DNA of 64,000 bases from Cupriavidus basilensis. GTDB lineage: Bacteria > Pseudomonadota > Gammaproteobacteria > Burkholderiales > Burkholderiaceae. The position numbers and the translations under genes are program-made. The stretch covers positions 2,604,001-2,668,000 of the forward strand of contig NZ_CP010536.1 in the NCBI RefSeq assembly GCF_000832305.1, read 5' to 3'. Below, in pieces: positions 27,635 through 37,951 of this stretch (positions are counted from its first letter, which is position 1; the number at the start of each line of letters is the position of its first letter). The notes under the pieces were generated by a model. That model was not told the DNA's origin. It was given only the letters and a program-made list of their open reading frames with translations, and made no database searches.

Positions 27635-28582
27635 TCAAGCCTCGACCACCTGCCCGCCTGCCGGCTCGGACAGCGCGCTGCTGACCGTGTCGCGCGAGAG
27701 GTGCGGCGCGAACATGTTGATGAAAGCGTGCGCGTAGCCGCGCAGGTAGGCGCCGCGGCGCACGGCCACGCTGGTGGTGTTGGGCTCGAACAGATGGTCG
27801 GCCGCGATCCGCACCAGCCCGGCGTCCTTGCGTTCGTCGTAGGCCATCGAGGCGATGATGCCCACGCCCAGCTCCAGCTCCGCGTAGGTCTTGATGACGT
27901 CCGCGTCCATCGCGGTCAGCACGATCTCCGGCTGCAGGCCGGCGGCCGCAAAGGCGTCGTCGATCTTGCGGCGCCCGGTGAAGCCGGCGTCGTAGGTAAT
28001 GATCGGGAAGGCGGCGATGTCTTCCAGCGTCGGCTCAGGCAGGTGCGTCAGCGGATGATCCGGCGAAACCACCAGCACGTGGCGCCAGGTATAGGCCTCG
28101 AACGAGGTCAGCCCGGCCTCGCTGGCCACCGCCTCGGTTGCAATGCCGATATCGGCCTGGCCGCTAAGCACCAGTTCCACGATATGCGCGGGCGAGGCCT
28201 CCTGCAGCGCCAGCGTCACATGGGGGTAGGTGCGGCGGAAGCTCTGCACCACTTTGGGCAAGGCATAGCGCGCCTGGGTGTGGGTGGTGGCCACCGTCAG
28301 GCGGCCGGTATGGCGCCCGGCGAATTCGTCGCCCGCCTGGCGCAGGTTCTCGGCCTCGAGCAGCAGGCGCTCGACGATGCGCACGATTTCGCGCCCGGGC
28401 TCGGTCAGGCCGGTCAGGCGCTTGCCGTAGCGCTCGAAGATCTCGACGCCGAGCTCTTCCTCCAGCTCGCGGATCTGGCGCGAGACGCCGGGCTGCGAGG
28501 TATAGAGCGCATTGGCCACCTCGGTCAGGTTGAATTGGCGGCGCACCGCCTCGCGGATGGAACGCAGTTGCTGGAAGTTCAT
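27635..28582 (-). CDS. cysB: CysB-family LysR regulator of sulfur assimilation
   Basis: A 315-residue LysR protein of the CysB/Cbl type. It begins [20 protein letters not shown] and has the helix-turn-helix [20 protein letters not shown], both characteristic of CysB. The effector domain includes [11 protein letters not shown], the sulfate/N-acetylserine pocket loop. Its ATG overlaps the cysA stop (ATGA), placing it as last gene of the cysTWA operon, so it is co-transcribed with genes it probably activates. Whether it acts as CysB or as a Cbl/SsuR-type regulator of sulfonate genes cannot be told by eye. Confidence 0.92.
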   Translation of the reverse strand: MNFQQLRSIREAVRRQFNLTEVANALYTSQPGVSRQIRELEEELGVEIFERYGKRLTGLTEPGREIVRIVERLLLEAENLRQAGDEFAGRHTGRLTVATTHTQARYALPKVVQSFRRTYPHVTLALQEASPAHIVELVLSGQADIGIATEAVASEAGLTSFEAYTWRHVLVVSPDHPLTHLPEPTLEDIAAFPIITYDAGFTGRRKIDDAFAAAGLQPEIVLTAMDADVIKTYAELELGVGIIASMAYDERKDAGLVRIAADHLFEPNTTSVAVRRGAYLRGYAHAFINMFAPHLSRDTVSSALSEPAGGQVVEA

Positions 28583-29703
28583 TGTGCGGCTCCTGCCGGC
28601 GTGCCCCTGGCGCTAGCCGGGGCGGATGCATGGGGTTGGACGAAGACACGCAGCCGGCGCGGCCGCACGGCGAGCAGCTCGCCCTCGCGGAAGCCCTGGT
28701 GGCGGAAGCGCTCGAGCGGCAGCGCCACTTCGATGACTTCCTGGGTGTCTTCACGTTCCAGTTCGAGCTGGGCCACGGGGCCCAGGGTGAGCGCGCGGCG
28801 CAGCGTCACGGCAATGCCGTCGGTGCCGGGCGAATAGCGCTCGAGGTCGAGATCGTGCGGGCGGACATAGGCCACGGCGTCGCCAGCGGTCTCATGGCCG
28901 CTGCCGATCACCGGCAGGATCGAATCGCCCGTATGCAGCAGGCCGCCCCGCTCCCCGACCTCAAGCCGGCCGTGGAACAGGTTGACGTTGCCGAGAAAGC
29001 CAAACACGAACGGCGTGGCCGGATGGTTGTAGACCGCCTCCGGCGTGCCCGCCTGCTCCACATGGCCGCGATTCATCAGCACCACCTGGTCGGCCACTTC
29101 GAGCGCCTCTTCCTGGTCGTGGGTGACGAACACGCTGGTGACATGGAGCTCGTCGTGCAGGCGGCGCAGCCAGCGGCGCAGTTCCTTGCGCACCTTGGCG
29201 TCGAGCGCGCCGAACGGCTCGTCGAGCAGCAGCACGCGCGGCTCCACCGCCAGCGCGCGGGCCAGTGCGATACGCTGGCGCTGCCCGCCGGACAACTGCG
29301 GCGGATAGCGGTCGGCCAGCCAGTCGAGCTGCACCAGTTCCAGCAGCGCGCGCACCTTGTCGCGGATCTGCGCCTCGCCGGGGCGCTCGGCGCGCGGCTT
29401 GACGCGCAGGCCGAAGGCCACATTCTCGAACACCGTCATGTGCTTGAACAGCGCGTAATGCTGAAACACAAAACCGACCTGGCGCTGGCGCACGTGCTGG
29501 TGCGAGGCATCGCGCCCCTCCAGCAGGATCTGGCCGGCGTCCGCGCGTTCCAGGCCGGCGATGATGCGCAGCAGCGTGGTCTTGCCACAGCCCGAGGGCC
29601 CCAGCAACGCCGTCAGCTGGCCTTCATCGAAATCGAGGGTGACGTCGTCGAGCGCGACGAAATTGCCGAAATGCTTCTGCACATTCTTGACCTGGATGCT
29701 CAT
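28579..29703 (-). CDS. cysA: Sulfate/thiosulfate ABC transporter ATP-binding protein
   Basis: A 374-residue ATPase. It shows Walker A (GPSGCGKTT), the Q-loop (VFQHYALF), the signature [15 protein letters not shown], Walker B ([12 protein letters not shown]) and the switch His ([10 protein letters not shown]). The C-terminal ~120 residues form the TOBE-like regulatory region typical of CysA ([12 protein letters not shown]). It energises import of sulfate through CysT and CysW. Start and stop each overlap a neighbour by four bases (cysW upstream, cysB downstream), indicating tight coupling. Confidence 0.97.
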   Translation of the reverse strand: MSIQVKNVQKHFGNFVALDDVTLDFDEGQLTALLGPSGCGKTTLLRIIAGLERADAGQILLEGRDASHQHVRQRQVGFVFQHYALFKHMTVFENVAFGLRVKPRAERPGEAQIRDKVRALLELVQLDWLADRYPPQLSGGQRQRIALARALAVEPRVLLLDEPFGALDAKVRKELRRWLRRLHDELHVTSVFVTHDQEEALEVADQVVLMNRGHVEQAGTPEAVYNHPATPFVFGFLGNVNLFHGRLEVGERGGLLHTGDSILPVIGSGHETAGDAVAYVRPHDLDLERYSPGTDGIAVTLRRALTLGPVAQLELEREDTQEVIEVALPLERFRHQGFREGELLAVRPRRLRVFVQPHASAPASARGTPAGAAQ

Positions 29704-30641
29704 GATGCCTGTCCTTGCAATTTGCCAGCGCTCGGGTTCTCCGGCGCAAAGTTCTCGTCTTCCCTGTGCTCGCGGCTGGCGCGGTACTCCACCAGCGTCT
29801 TGATGCCGAGCGTGACCAGGGCCAGCAGTGTGAGCAGCGACGCCACCGCAAAGGCGGCCGCGAAGTTGTATTCGTTGTAGAGAATCTCCACGTGCAGCGG
29901 CATGGTGTTGGTCAGGCCGCGGATATGGCCCGACACCACCGAGACCGCGCCGAACTCGCCCATCGCCCGCGCATTGCACAGGATCACGCCATACAGCAGG
30001 CCCCAGCGGATATTGGGCAGCGTGATGCGGCGAAAGGTCTGCCAGCCCGAGGCGCCCAGCACGATGGCGGCCTCCTCCTCCTCGCTGCCCTGCGCCTGCA
30101 TCAGCGGGATCAACTCGCGCGCCACAAAGGGAAAGGTGACGAAGATGGTGGCCAGCACGATGCCCGGCACCGCGAACATGATCTTGATGTCGTGCGCCTC
30201 CAGCCACGGCCCCAGCCAGCCCTGCGCGCCGAACAGCAGCACATAGACCAGGCCGGAGATCACTGGCGACACCGAGAACGGCAGGTCGATCAGCGTGGTC
30301 AGCAGGCTCTTGCCGCGGAAATCGAACTTGGCGATGGCCCACGCCGCCGCCACGCCGAACACCACATTGAGCGGCACCGCGATGGCGGCCACCAGCAGCG
30401 TGAGCTGGATCGCGGCCACGGCATCGGGCTCCACCAGCGCATCGAAGTAAGTCTGCACGCCTTTGCGCAGCGCTTCATAGAACACTGAAGCCAGCGGAAT
30501 GAACAGGAACAGCGCGAGGAACAGCACCGCGACCGCGATCAGGGTGTAGCGCACCCACGGCGCTTCACCCGTGGCATCCCGGAGTTGCGTGGCGGCGGGG
30601 GCGGCACGGCCGCCCAGGCCCTTGGTAACGACGCCGGCCAT
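29700..30641 (-). CDS. cysW: Sulfate ABC transporter permease CysW
   Basis: A 313-residue inner-membrane permease with about six helices. The coupling EAA-type loop appears as [20 protein letters not shown]. The segment [19 protein letters not shown] is characteristic of CysW. The C-terminal tail is hydrophilic ([14 protein letters not shown]). It forms the heterodimeric channel with CysT. The start at 30641 is one base from the cysT stop and the stop overlaps cysA. Confidence 0.96.
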   Translation of the reverse strand: MAGVVTKGLGGRAAPAATQLRDATGEAPWVRYTLIAVAVLFLALFLFIPLASVFYEALRKGVQTYFDALVEPDAVAAIQLTLLVAAIAVPLNVVFGVAAAWAIAKFDFRGKSLLTTLIDLPFSVSPVISGLVYVLLFGAQGWLGPWLEAHDIKIMFAVPGIVLATIFVTFPFVARELIPLMQAQGSEEEEAAIVLGASGWQTFRRITLPNIRWGLLYGVILCNARAMGEFGAVSVVSGHIRGLTNTMPLHVEILYNEYNFAAAFAVASLLTLLALVTLGIKTLVEYRASREHREDENFAPENPSAGKLQGQAS

Positions 30642-30642
30642 T

Positions 30643-31587
30643 TCAGCTCTCCTTGTCCGGCGAGACGGACGCACGCACTGCCTGGTGGTGACGGCGCGTC
30701 CACGCTTGCAGCAGGTTGATCAGCAGCAACAACGCGAAGGAGATCACCAGCATCACCACCGCCACCGCGGTGGCGCCCGCGTAGTCGTATTGCTCCAGCT
30801 TGGAATAGATCATCAGCGGCGCGATCTCGGAGACCATCGGCATGTTGCCGGAGATGAATACCACCGAGCCGTACTCGCCGGTGCCTCGTGCGAACGACAG
30901 CGCAAACCCGGTCAGCAGCGCCGGCAGGATGGTTGGCAGGATCACGCGGACAAAGGTCTGCAAGCGCGTGGCGCCCAGGCTGGCCGCGGCTTCTTCCAGC
31001 TCCTGCTCCGCGTCTTCGAGCACCGGCTGCACCGTGCGCACCACGAACGGCAGCCCGATAAAGGTCAGCGCCACCACCACGCCCAGCGGGGTGAAGGCCA
31101 CCTTGATGCCCAGCGGCTCCAGGTAGCGGCCGATCCAGCCGTTGCCGGCGAACAGCGCGGTCAGCGCGATGCCGGCCACCGCGGTGGGCAGGGCAAAGGG
31201 CAGATCGACCAGCGCATCGACCAGGCGCTTGCCGGGAAAGCGGTAGCGCACCAGCACCCAGGCCACGATCAGCCCGAACACCGTGTTCACGATGGCGGCG
31301 ATCAGCGAGGCACCAAAGCTCAGTTGCAGGGAGGCGACCACCCGGGGCGAGCTCACCGCGGCCCAGAAGGCCTCCCAGGTCATGGTGAAGGTCTTGAGGA
31401 AGGTAGCCGACAGCGGGATCAGGACGATCAGCGTCAGGTAGAACAGCGTGAAGCCCAGCGAAAGGCCAAAGCCTGGCAGCACGGTAAAGCGCTGCTTGCC
31501 TGGCTTGGGCGGCGCGCTCTTGCGCGCTTGTGGGGCATCCGGTCTCGCCGGGGGCGGATTGTCCGCCAGGGAAATCGAGGGTGGCAT
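30643..31587 (-). CDS. cysT: Sulfate ABC transporter permease CysT (CysU)
   Basis: A 314-residue permease with a proline-rich cytoplasmic N-terminus, then about six helices. The EAA loop is [20 protein letters not shown], and [17 protein letters not shown] is the CysT hallmark. It is first in the cysTWA-cysB unit and is preceded by a 190-base gap holding an AT-rich promoter-like stretch. No substrate-binding protein gene is directly adjacent; the likely one (sbp) is 6 kb upstream on the same strand. Confidence 0.96.
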   Translation of the reverse strand: MPPSISLADNPPPARPDAPQARKSAPPKPGKQRFTVLPGFGLSLGFTLFYLTLIVLIPLSATFLKTFTMTWEAFWAAVSSPRVVASLQLSFGASLIAAIVNTVFGLIVAWVLVRYRFPGKRLVDALVDLPFALPTAVAGIALTALFAGNGWIGRYLEPLGIKVAFTPLGVVVALTFIGLPFVVRTVQPVLEDAEQELEEAAASLGATRLQTFVRVILPTILPALLTGFALSFARGTGEYGSVVFISGNMPMVSEIAPLMIYSKLEQYDYAGATAVAVVMLVISFALLLLINLLQAWTRRHHQAVRASVSPDKES

Positions 31588-31736
31588 GTTGTCTCGTCTG
31601 TGCCGTCAGTGTGTATCCGCCCCCCGGAGAATGGCTTCCGAGCGGGATTCGCCGGAAACCGAAGCAGCGGGGGCGGCTTCTTTATGACGCCGGCGCATAA
31701 CACACCGGCCTACGAGACAAATTCTGCAGATGCCGC

Positions 31737-31754
31737 CTTATAAACAGAACGAAT
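31737..31754 (-). promoter_or_regulatory. Candidate cysT promoter with ATTCGTTC box
   Basis: On the minus strand ATTCGTTC (31754-31747) is followed by TATAAG (31742-31737) in an AT-rich island just past the stop of the hydrolase gene and about 160 bases before cysT. The same octamer occurs upstream of sbp. CysB involvement is inference. Confidence 0.35.
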
Positions 31755-31777
31755 CTTTACGTATGTTCTTAGGCGTT

Positions 31778-32488
31778 TTAGATATAAGGAAACGTGGACG
31801 ACACTTCCAGCCCGCCGTCCCAAGGCCCGGCGCGGTCGCCGGACGGGCCGGCGCTGCCGTCGGCCTCGATCCGCTGGATCAAGGTATCGAGCAAGGCAAG
31901 CCCCTCGGGCCACTGGCCAAGCCCGGAATCGGCGTTAATGTGACCCAGCATGCCCGCATCATGAAGCTCGCTGCCCCAGAGCGTGCCCCAGCTGAACGCG
32001 GTGCGCTGCTGCATCCAGGGATCGTTGCGGCTGGCCACCAGGATGGTGGGAAACGGCAGCCGGTACGCGGGCAACAGCCCGGCCACGCCAAACTTGTCGG
32101 GGTCGGCCGGCGCCACCAGCACCGCGCCCGCGATGCCCTCGGGGTCGAGCGCGGCCTGGCGCAAGGTGGCCAGGCAGCCAAAACTGTGCGCCACCAGGAT
32201 GGCCCCGCGCGGGGCCACGCGCTGCGCCCGCATGATGCTTTCCGACACGCGCTCGGCCCACAGCGGCAGGCTCGGGCGCGACCAGTCGTGCTGCTCCACG
32301 CGCTGCCAGTCCGGGAAGCGCTGCTCCCAACGGCTTTGCCAGTGGCCCGGGCCACTGCCATGCAACCCCGGCACCGTCAGGATCTGCAAGCCCTTGGGCA
32401 CCTTCAACCGTACGTCGGCGGGTCGCGCGCTTGCGCCCGCCTGGCCGCCGCGCTGCTCCCGCGCGGCCGGCCTCTTCGTCTGCGTCAT
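31778..32488 (-). CDS. RBBP9/YdeN-family serine hydrolase
   Basis: A 236-residue alpha/beta hydrolase. The N-terminal motif is LTVPGLHGSGPGHWQSRWE, and the Ser nucleophile lies in VAHSFGCLA. The late His lies in MLGHINADSGLG, followed by WPEG, both typical of the RBBP9/YdeN family. The start at 32488 has AAGGAG upstream. It sits inside the sulfur cluster, 13 bases after the EAL-like gene, and is last before the cysT promoter gap. The substrate and any link to sulfur use are unknown. Confidence 0.88.
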   Translation of the reverse strand: MTQTKRPAAREQRGGQAGASARPADVRLKVPKGLQILTVPGLHGSGPGHWQSRWEQRFPDWQRVEQHDWSRPSLPLWAERVSESIMRAQRVAPRGAILVAHSFGCLATLRQAALDPEGIAGAVLVAPADPDKFGVAGLLPAYRLPFPTILVASRNDPWMQQRTAFSWGTLWGSELHDAGMLGHINADSGLGQWPEGLALLDTLIQRIEADGSAGPSGDRAGPWDGGLEVSSTFPYI

Positions 32489-32501
32489 GTCGGCTCCTTG
32501 G

Positions 32502-33386
32502 TCAACGCCATGGGACGCCGCCGGATCCGCTCCGGGACATCCCGCCCTTGAACTCCTGACTGCCCGCCTCGCCGGACACTGCATGCAGCTGGCGCGCGCT
32601 CACCGCCGAGCCGGTGAAGCTGCCCTGCCCCAGCACGATGCCGGCTGCCTGCAGCCGCTCGGCGTTCTCGGCATTCTCCAGCCGGCGCCCGATCAGCGTC
32701 ACGCCGGCGCTGTCGGCGCTGGCCTGCAGCCCCGCCAGCTGGCGGTCGGTCCAATTGCGGCGCATGTCCAGCTTGAGCCAGTCGGGCAGCGCGTGCGCCA
32801 TCAGCGCACCGGCCTCCGCCGGGTCCGATGCCTGCAGGCTCACCGCAAAGCCGTTGCGGCGGTAGTTGCCCACCACGTGCAGCAACAGCGGCAGATCATC
32901 GTTGGCGCTGGCCGGCACCTGGATCACGAACCGGTCCAGCGGCAGGCCGAGCGACTGCAGCGCGCGCCGGAAGGCCGCGCCGTGATCGTCGGCCACGGCG
33001 GCCAGCAGCCGGTTGTGCACGTTGAGCACCAGCTTGCGATCGCCATCGGCCGCGAAATAATTGATGGCATGCACCAGGCGCGAGAGCCGGTCGAGCGAGA
33101 CCAGCGAGGCATCGTCCGCCGCCATCGCAAACAGCTTCCATGCGCTCAGGCCGACGCCGTCGCCGGCGTAGGTGCGCAGCGTGCCTTCGTGCGCCACCAC
33201 GTCGCGGCTGGACAGGGTGATGAGCGGCTCGAACGCGCTGGTCAGCGAGCAGTTATAGAACTGGCCCTGCACCTGCCCACGCGCGTCGCGCCACAGCTGG
33301 CGATCGCTCTCGGGGCGGCGCGGCAGCCCTTCCAGGTAGTGGGTGAGCGCCGTCAGTGCCGCGCCTGCTTCGTTCGCGCTTGCCAT
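32502..33386 (-). CDS. Degenerate EAL-domain protein
   Basis: A 294-residue cytosolic protein aligning by pattern with EAL phosphodiesterases, without signal peptide or partner domain. The EAL signature is replaced by HEGTLR. The usual metal- and substrate-binding positions are changed: the ExTES strand reads VIQVPAS, the DDFGTG loop reads SLQASDP, and EGVE reads RRLE. The final GQGSFTG matches the QGYLFG end motif. It is therefore probably catalytically dead and may act as a c-di-GMP or protein binder. The start at 33386 has AAAGGAAA upstream. Embedded between ssuF and the hydrolase gene, it is likely co-expressed with sulfonate genes. Confidence 0.82.
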   Translation of the reverse strand: MASANEAGAALTALTHYLEGLPRRPESDRQLWRDARGQVQGQFYNCSLTSAFEPLITLSSRDVVAHEGTLRTYAGDGVGLSAWKLFAMAADDASLVSLDRLSRLVHAINYFAADGDRKLVLNVHNRLLAAVADDHGAAFRRALQSLGLPLDRFVIQVPASANDDLPLLLHVVGNYRRNGFAVSLQASDPAEAGALMAHALPDWLKLDMRRNWTDRQLAGLQASADSAGVTLIGRRLENAENAERLQAAGIVLGQGSFTGSAVSARQLHAVSGEAGSQEFKGGMSRSGSGGVPWR

Positions 33387-33427
33387 TGCGATTTCCTTTG
33401 CGTTGCGCTTGCGCCTCGGGCGAGGCA

Positions 33428-33643
33428 TCAAAGCTTGGCCAGGGATACCTCGGTAGCCTTGACCAGGGCAACGACTTCGCTGCCGATGGCAAGGCCGAGA
33501 TCCTTGACCGAGCGGGTGGTGATGACCGAGGTGACGATGCCGGCCGGCGTCTCGACGTCGACCTCCGAGACCACAGGGCCTTCGATGATGGCGGCAACCT
33601 TGCCGCGGAACTGGTTACGTACGTTGATCGCCTGAATGCTCAT
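33428..33643 (-). CDS. ssuF: TOBE/Mop-domain protein SsuF
   Basis: A 71-residue single TOBE (molybdopterin-binding-like) domain, starting MSIQAINVRNQFRGKV and containing SEVDVETPAGIVTSVIT. In Pseudomonas putida a protein of this size, SsuF, is encoded at the end of ssuEADCBF and is needed for sulfonate use. Position after ssuB and length agree. The start has AAAGGAAC upstream. A 223-base gap with 13-bp direct repeats separates it from ssuB. It may bind oxyanions such as molybdate or sulfate. Confidence 0.88.
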   Translation of the reverse strand: MSIQAINVRNQFRGKVAAIIEGPVVSEVDVETPAGIVTSVITTRSVKDLGLAIGSEVVALVKATEVSLAKL

Positions 33644-33818
33644 GATAGAAGTTCCTTTGCGTGAGTGAAAATGAGAAATGCGTAAAACCCTGGTTCAGCG
33701 GATGGACCCCGCGCGGGTGAGTGACGTTGCACTCTCACCTATGGCTGCCACCGCTTGCGCGGGTTGCGCCGGCTTCGCTCGAGGCTGACCGCGCGGCCTA
33801 TGTTTCATACTTGTTTGC

Positions 33819-33852
33819 TGCTTGCCTGGCGTGCTTGCCTGGCGTGCTTGCG
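33819..33852. repeat. 13-bp direct repeats between ssuB and ssuF
   Basis: TGCTTGCCTGGCG occurs twice in tandem (33819-33831, 33832-33844) plus a partial third copy. It lies immediately beyond the ssuB stop in the intergenic gap. Confidence 0.75.
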
Positions 33853-33866
33853 CCGCGGCCGACGCC

Positions 33867-34742
33867 CTAGATTGCCCAGCGCACTGAATCGAACGTGCGC
33901 GCCACCGACCAGTCCACCGCGGGCAACAATGCTTGCCCGTGCCGGCTCTCATCGGCAGCCGGCGTGCCCTCAAGCCGCATCACCCGGCGCAGCACCGCGT
34001 CCTCCAGTTGCGCGAACGCCGCCGAGCCGCGCTGGCGCGGACGCGGCAGCGCCACCCTCTGGTCCAGCGCGATGCGGCCGTCTTCGATCAGCACCACGCG
34101 GTCGGCCAGCGCTACCGCTTCCGATACATCGTGGGTGACCAGCAACGCGGTGAAGCCCAGGCGTTGCCACAAGGCTTCGATCAAGCCCTGCATCTCGATG
34201 CGGGTCAGTGCATCCAGCGCGCCCAGCGGCTCGTCCAGCAGCAGCAAGCGCGGGTGATGCACCAGCGCGCGCGCCAGTGCCACACGCTGGCGCTGGCCGC
34301 CCGACAGGCGCGCCGGCCACTCGCCCGCGCGTTCGGCCAGGCCGACCTGGCCCAGCACCCTGGCCGCATCGGCCAGCCGCGCGCGCGGCAGCCCCAGCGC
34401 CACGTTGTCCAGCACCGTCTTCCAAGGCAGCAGGCGAGCGTCCTGGAACATCACCCGGAGCGCCTCGCGCTGCTTGTTGCCAGGCGCGCCGTCCAGCGTC
34501 ACGCCACCGCCGTCGCTGTCTTCCAGGCCGCCCACCAGCCGCAACAAGGTGCTCTTGCCGCAACCGCTGCGGCCCACGATGGCGAGGAACTCGCCGGGCG
34601 CGGCCTGCAGGTCGATGCCGTGCAGCACCTCGCGCCCGCCGTAGCGCTTCACCACCTGCTGCACGCGCAGCGCGAGGCCTTTGCCATCCTGGCTGGCAGG
34701 CACATCGGCCAGCGCGGCTTGCTCGATCGGGTTGCTTTGCAT
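33867..34742 (-). CDS. ssuB: Aliphatic sulfonate ABC transporter ATP-binding protein
   Basis: A 291-residue ATPase with Walker A (GRSGCGKST), Q-loop ([14 protein letters not shown]), signature [15 protein letters not shown], Walker B ([12 protein letters not shown]) and switch His ([11 protein letters not shown]). The [14 protein letters not shown] stretch is typical of SsuB/TauB. The C-terminal ~50 residues extend beyond the usual enterobacterial length. The start at 34742 has AAGGAG nine bases upstream. It pairs with SsuC, encoded directly upstream. Confidence 0.95.
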   Translation of the reverse strand: MQSNPIEQAALADVPASQDGKGLALRVQQVVKRYGGREVLHGIDLQAAPGEFLAIVGRSGCGKSTLLRLVGGLEDSDGGGVTLDGAPGNKQREALRVMFQDARLLPWKTVLDNVALGLPRARLADAARVLGQVGLAERAGEWPARLSGGQRQRVALARALVHHPRLLLLDEPLGALDALTRIEMQGLIEALWQRLGFTALLVTHDVSEAVALADRVVLIEDGRIALDQRVALPRPRQRGSAAFAQLEDAVLRRVMRLEGTPAADESRHGQALLPAVDWSVARTFDSVRWAI

Positions 34743-34768
34743 ATCGGGTTCTCCTTGGCCGGCGGCGC

Positions 34769-35578
34769 TCAGTGCGCCTGGTAGCCGGGGTGCCAGCGCA
34801 GCCAGAACCGCTCCAGCCCGCGTGACAGCAGATCCGCCAGCTTGCCCAGCAGCGCGTAGAGCAGGATGCCCACCAGCACGACATCGGTCTGCAGGAACTC
34901 GCGCGCATTCATGGTCATGTAGCCGATGCCCGACTGCGCCGAGATGGTCTCGGCCACGATCAGGATCACCCACATCAGGCCGAGCGAGAAACGCACGCCG
35001 ACCAGGATGTTGGGCAAGGCGCCCGGCAGGATCACCTCGCGGTAAAGGCGCCAGCCCGACAGTCCATAGCTCTTCGCCATCTCGATCAGCCCGGGGTCGA
35101 CCGCGCGGATGCCGTGGTACGTGTTCAGGTAGATCGGGAAAAACACACCCAGCGAAACCAGGAACAGCTTGGCGGTCTCGTCGATGCCGAACCACAGGAT
35201 CACCAGCGGGATCAGCGCCAGCGGCGGAATGTTGCGCACCATCTGCAAGGTGCTGTCGAGCAGGGTCGCAGCCGGCCGGAAGGTGCCCGTCAGCAAGCCC
35301 AGCGCTAGCCCGAAGCCACCGCCGATGGTGAAGCCAAGCACGGCGCGCCAGGTACTGACCCACACGTGGCGCCACAGCTCGCCGGTCACGGACAGGCCCC
35401 AGGCGGCCTTCACCACGTCGAGCGGCGCCGGCAGGATGCGGTTGGACAGCCAGCCCAGCTGCGAGGCCAGCTGCCACGCCGCCACCAGCAGCACCGGCAC
35501 GATCCAGGGCGCGGCCGAGCGAGCGGCATGGCGCAGCCAGTCAGGGTTGCGCGCGGGCAGGGTCAAGGGAGCAGACAT
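34769..35578 (-). CDS. ssuC: Aliphatic sulfonate ABC transporter permease
   Basis: A 269-residue inner-membrane permease with about six helices. The coupling loop [25 protein letters not shown] (split here only by description) is the EAA motif of the SsuC/TauC family, preceded by [19 protein letters not shown]. It begins ten bases after the ssuD stop. It imports alkanesulfonates with SsuB; no SsuA binding-protein gene is present in the window. Confidence 0.95.
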   Translation of the reverse strand: MSAPLTLPARNPDWLRHAARSAAPWIVPVLLVAAWQLASQLGWLSNRILPAPLDVVKAAWGLSVTGELWRHVWVSTWRAVLGFTIGGGFGLALGLLTGTFRPAATLLDSTLQMVRNIPPLALIPLVILWFGIDETAKLFLVSLGVFFPIYLNTYHGIRAVDPGLIEMAKSYGLSGWRLYREVILPGALPNILVGVRFSLGLMWVILIVAETISAQSGIGYMTMNAREFLQTDVVLVGILLYALLGKLADLLSRGLERFWLRWHPGYQAH

Positions 35579-35587
35579 GGTTGCCTC

Positions 35588-36751
35588 CTACCCGCGCGCC
35601 GCGCGCGGCACGATGCCGGTTGCCATGACTTCGCCGACAGGGCCGGACAGCACCTTGCCCTGCAGCTTGTCGCGCACCGAGCGCGGCAGCAGCGGAAAGA
35701 CCAGCTCGGCGAAGCGATAGGCTTCCTCCAGATGCGGGTAGCCGGACAGCACGAAGGTATCGATGCCCAGCGCCGCGTACTCCTTGATGCGCGCCGCCAC
35801 GATGTGCGGGTCGCCCACCAGTGCCGTGCCCGCGCCGCTGCGCACCAGGCCCACGCCGGCCCACAGGTTGGGGCTGATCTCCAGCTCCGCGCGGCTGCGT
35901 GCGCCGCCACCGGCATGCAGCGCGGCCATGCGGCGCTGCCCTTCGGAATCCATCTTGCCGATCACCGCCTGCGCGCGCGCCACCGTCGCATCGTCGAGCT
36001 TGCTGATCAACTGGTCGGCCGCGGCCCACGCCTCGTCCTCGGTCTCGCGCACGATCACGTGCAGGCGGATGCCGAACTTCACGCTACGCCCGTGGCGCGC
36101 CGCGCGCTGGCGCACGTCGGCGAGTTTCCTGGCGACCTCCGCCGGCGGCTCGCCCCAGGTCAGGTAGGTATCCACCTGCTCGGCCGCGAGCTCATGCGCG
36201 GCAGCCGAGGAGCCACCAAAGTACACCGGCGGATGCGGGCGCTGCAGCGGCGGGAACAACACCTTCGCGCCCTTGACCTTGAGATGCTTGCCTTCATAGT
36301 CGAGCTCGGCGCTTTCATGGCTGGCGGCCAACACTTCACGCCAGATACGGATGAACTCGGCGCTGGCTTCGTAGCGCTCGGCATGGTCCAGGAACAGGCC
36401 ATCGCCCTCCAGCTCTGACGCGTCGCCGCCCGTCACCAGGTTCACCAGCAGGCGTGCGCCCGACAGGCGGTCGAAAGTCGCCGCCATGCGCGCGGCCAGC
36501 GTGGGCGCCATCAGCCCCGGGCGCACCGCCACCAGGAAGCGCAGCCGGGTGGTGACCGCTGCCAGCGTGGAGGCCACCACCCACGGATCCTCGCAGGAGC
36601 GGCCGGTGGGAATCAGCACGCCTTCGTAGCCGAGCGTGTCGGCCGCGGTAGCGATCTGCTTCAGGTAATCGATATTGACCTCGCGCGCCCCTTCGGAGGT
36701 GCCGAGGTAGCGGCTGTCGCCGTGCGTGGGGATAAACCAGAAGACCTGCAT
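35588..36751 (-). CDS. ssuD: FMNH2-dependent alkanesulfonate monooxygenase
   Basis: A 387-residue bacterial-luciferase-family enzyme that oxidises C1-type and longer alkanesulfonates to aldehyde and sulfite using reduced FMN. It starts [18 protein letters not shown] and carries [17 protein letters not shown] with the conserved Cys, and later [16 protein letters not shown], both SsuD hallmarks. The C-terminus is slightly longer than the enterobacterial enzyme. The start has AAGAGG upstream. The flavin reductase gene ssuE is not in the cluster. It follows sbp by 66 bases. Confidence 0.97.
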   Translation of the reverse strand: MQVFWFIPTHGDSRYLGTSEGAREVNIDYLKQIATAADTLGYEGVLIPTGRSCEDPWVVASTLAAVTTRLRFLVAVRPGLMAPTLAARMAATFDRLSGARLLVNLVTGGDASELEGDGLFLDHAERYEASAEFIRIWREVLAASHESAELDYEGKHLKVKGAKVLFPPLQRPHPPVYFGGSSAAAHELAAEQVDTYLTWGEPPAEVARKLADVRQRAARHGRSVKFGIRLHVIVRETEDEAWAAADQLISKLDDATVARAQAVIGKMDSEGQRRMAALHAGGGARSRAELEISPNLWAGVGLVRSGAGTALVGDPHIVAARIKEYAALGIDTFVLSGYPHLEEAYRFAELVFPLLPRSVRDKLQGKVLSGPVGEVMATGIVPRAARG

Positions 36752-36818
36752 GTCCGTGCCTCTTCAGCTCTGTTTGTGGATCGTGGCCGTCCGGCCCTCG
36801 CCTGCCGCCGGCTACGTC

Positions 36819-37826
36819 TTACTTCTTGCCAGGCTGGTAGACCTGGTCGAACGAGCCGCCGTCGGCGAAGTGCGCCTTCTGCGCTTTCTGCCAGCCGCCA
36901 AAGGCCTCATCGATGGTGAACAGCTTGACCTTGGGGAAGTTGCTCGCATACTTGGCGGCAATCTTCTCCGAGATCGGGCGGTAGTAATTCTTGGCCGCGA
37001 TTTCCTGGCCCTCGTCGGTGTACAGGAACTGCAGGTAGGCTTCGGCCACCTTGCGCGTGCCCTTCTTGTCCACCACCTTGTCCACCACCGCCACCGGCGG
37101 CTCGGCCAGGATGGAAATCGACGGCGCGACGATGTCGAACTTGTCCGGGCCCAGTTCCTTGATCGCCAGGATGGCCTCGTTTTCCCAGGCAATCAGCACA
37201 TCGCCCAGGCCGCGCTCGACAAAGGTGGTGGTGGCGCCGCGGGCGCCGGAATCCAGCACCGGCACATTCTTCAGCAACTGGCCGACGAACTCCTTGGCCT
37301 TTTGCTCGTTGCCGCCCGGCTGGCGCAGCGCGTAGCCCCAGGCCGCCAGGTAATTCCAGCGCGCGCCACCCGAGGTCTTCGGGTTAGGCGTGATCACCTG
37401 CACGCCAGGCTTGACCAGGTCGTTCCAGTCCTTGATGCCCTTGGGATTGCCCTTGCGCACCAGGAACACGATGGTCGAGGTATAGGGCGACGCATTGTGC
37501 GGCAGGCGCTTTTGCCAGTCCGGCTTGAGCAAGCCCTTCTCGGCGATGGCGTCGATGTCATAGCCCAGCGCCAGCGTGACCACATCCGCATCCAGCCCAT
37601 CGATCACCGAACGCGCCTGCTTGCCCGAGCCGCCATGCGACTGGCGGATGGTCAGCGCATCGCCGCCCTTGGCCTTCCAGGCCTTGGCGAAGGCGGCATT
37701 CACGTCCACATACAGCTCCCGCGTGGGATCGTACGAAACGTTCAGCAGGGCGGTGTTGGCCCAGGCGGTCTGGGTGGAACCAATGACGGCCAGTGCCGCG
37801 AGTCCGATGGCCAGCTTGCGAATCAT
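36819..37826 (-). CDS. sbp: Sulfate-binding periplasmic protein
   Basis: A 335-residue ABC substrate-binding protein. The signal peptide ends near TAWA, and the mature protein begins [16 protein letters not shown], the start motif of Sbp/CysP. The sulfate-coordinating region [16 protein letters not shown] and the IAWENEAIL stretch are present. The start at 37826 follows GGGAGC. It is first in the cluster, ahead of ssuD and far from cysTWA, which it should serve. A candidate promoter with the same octamer as cysT lies upstream. Confidence 0.95.
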   Translation of the reverse strand: MIRKLAIGLAALAVIGSTQTAWANTALLNVSYDPTRELYVDVNAAFAKAWKAKGGDALTIRQSHGGSGKQARSVIDGLDADVVTLALGYDIDAIAEKGLLKPDWQKRLPHNASPYTSTIVFLVRKGNPKGIKDWNDLVKPGVQVITPNPKTSGGARWNYLAAWGYALRQPGGNEQKAKEFVGQLLKNVPVLDSGARGATTTFVERGLGDVLIAWENEAILAIKELGPDKFDIVAPSISILAEPPVAVVDKVVDKKGTRKVAEAYLQFLYTDEGQEIAAKNYYRPISEKIAAKYASNFPKVKLFTIDEAFGGWQKAQKAHFADGGSFDQVYQPGKK

Positions 37827-37943
37827 GTGTCTTGCTCCCGTATTCTCGTCGTGAAATGGCGCATTCGCGCCGCGTTTCATGGCCTTCCTTGTGTGGGAAG
37901 GCTTGCGTCAGGGATGAAGACTACCGAGGGGGCTATCTGAAAG

Positions 37944-37951
37944 GAACGAAT
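37944..37951 (-). promoter_or_regulatory. ATTCGTTC box upstream of sbp
   Basis: The minus-strand octamer ATTCGTTC, also found in front of cysT, lies about 118 bases before the sbp start codon and is followed by CTTTCAGATAG. It may be part of a shared sulfur-control promoter element. Confidence 0.3.
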
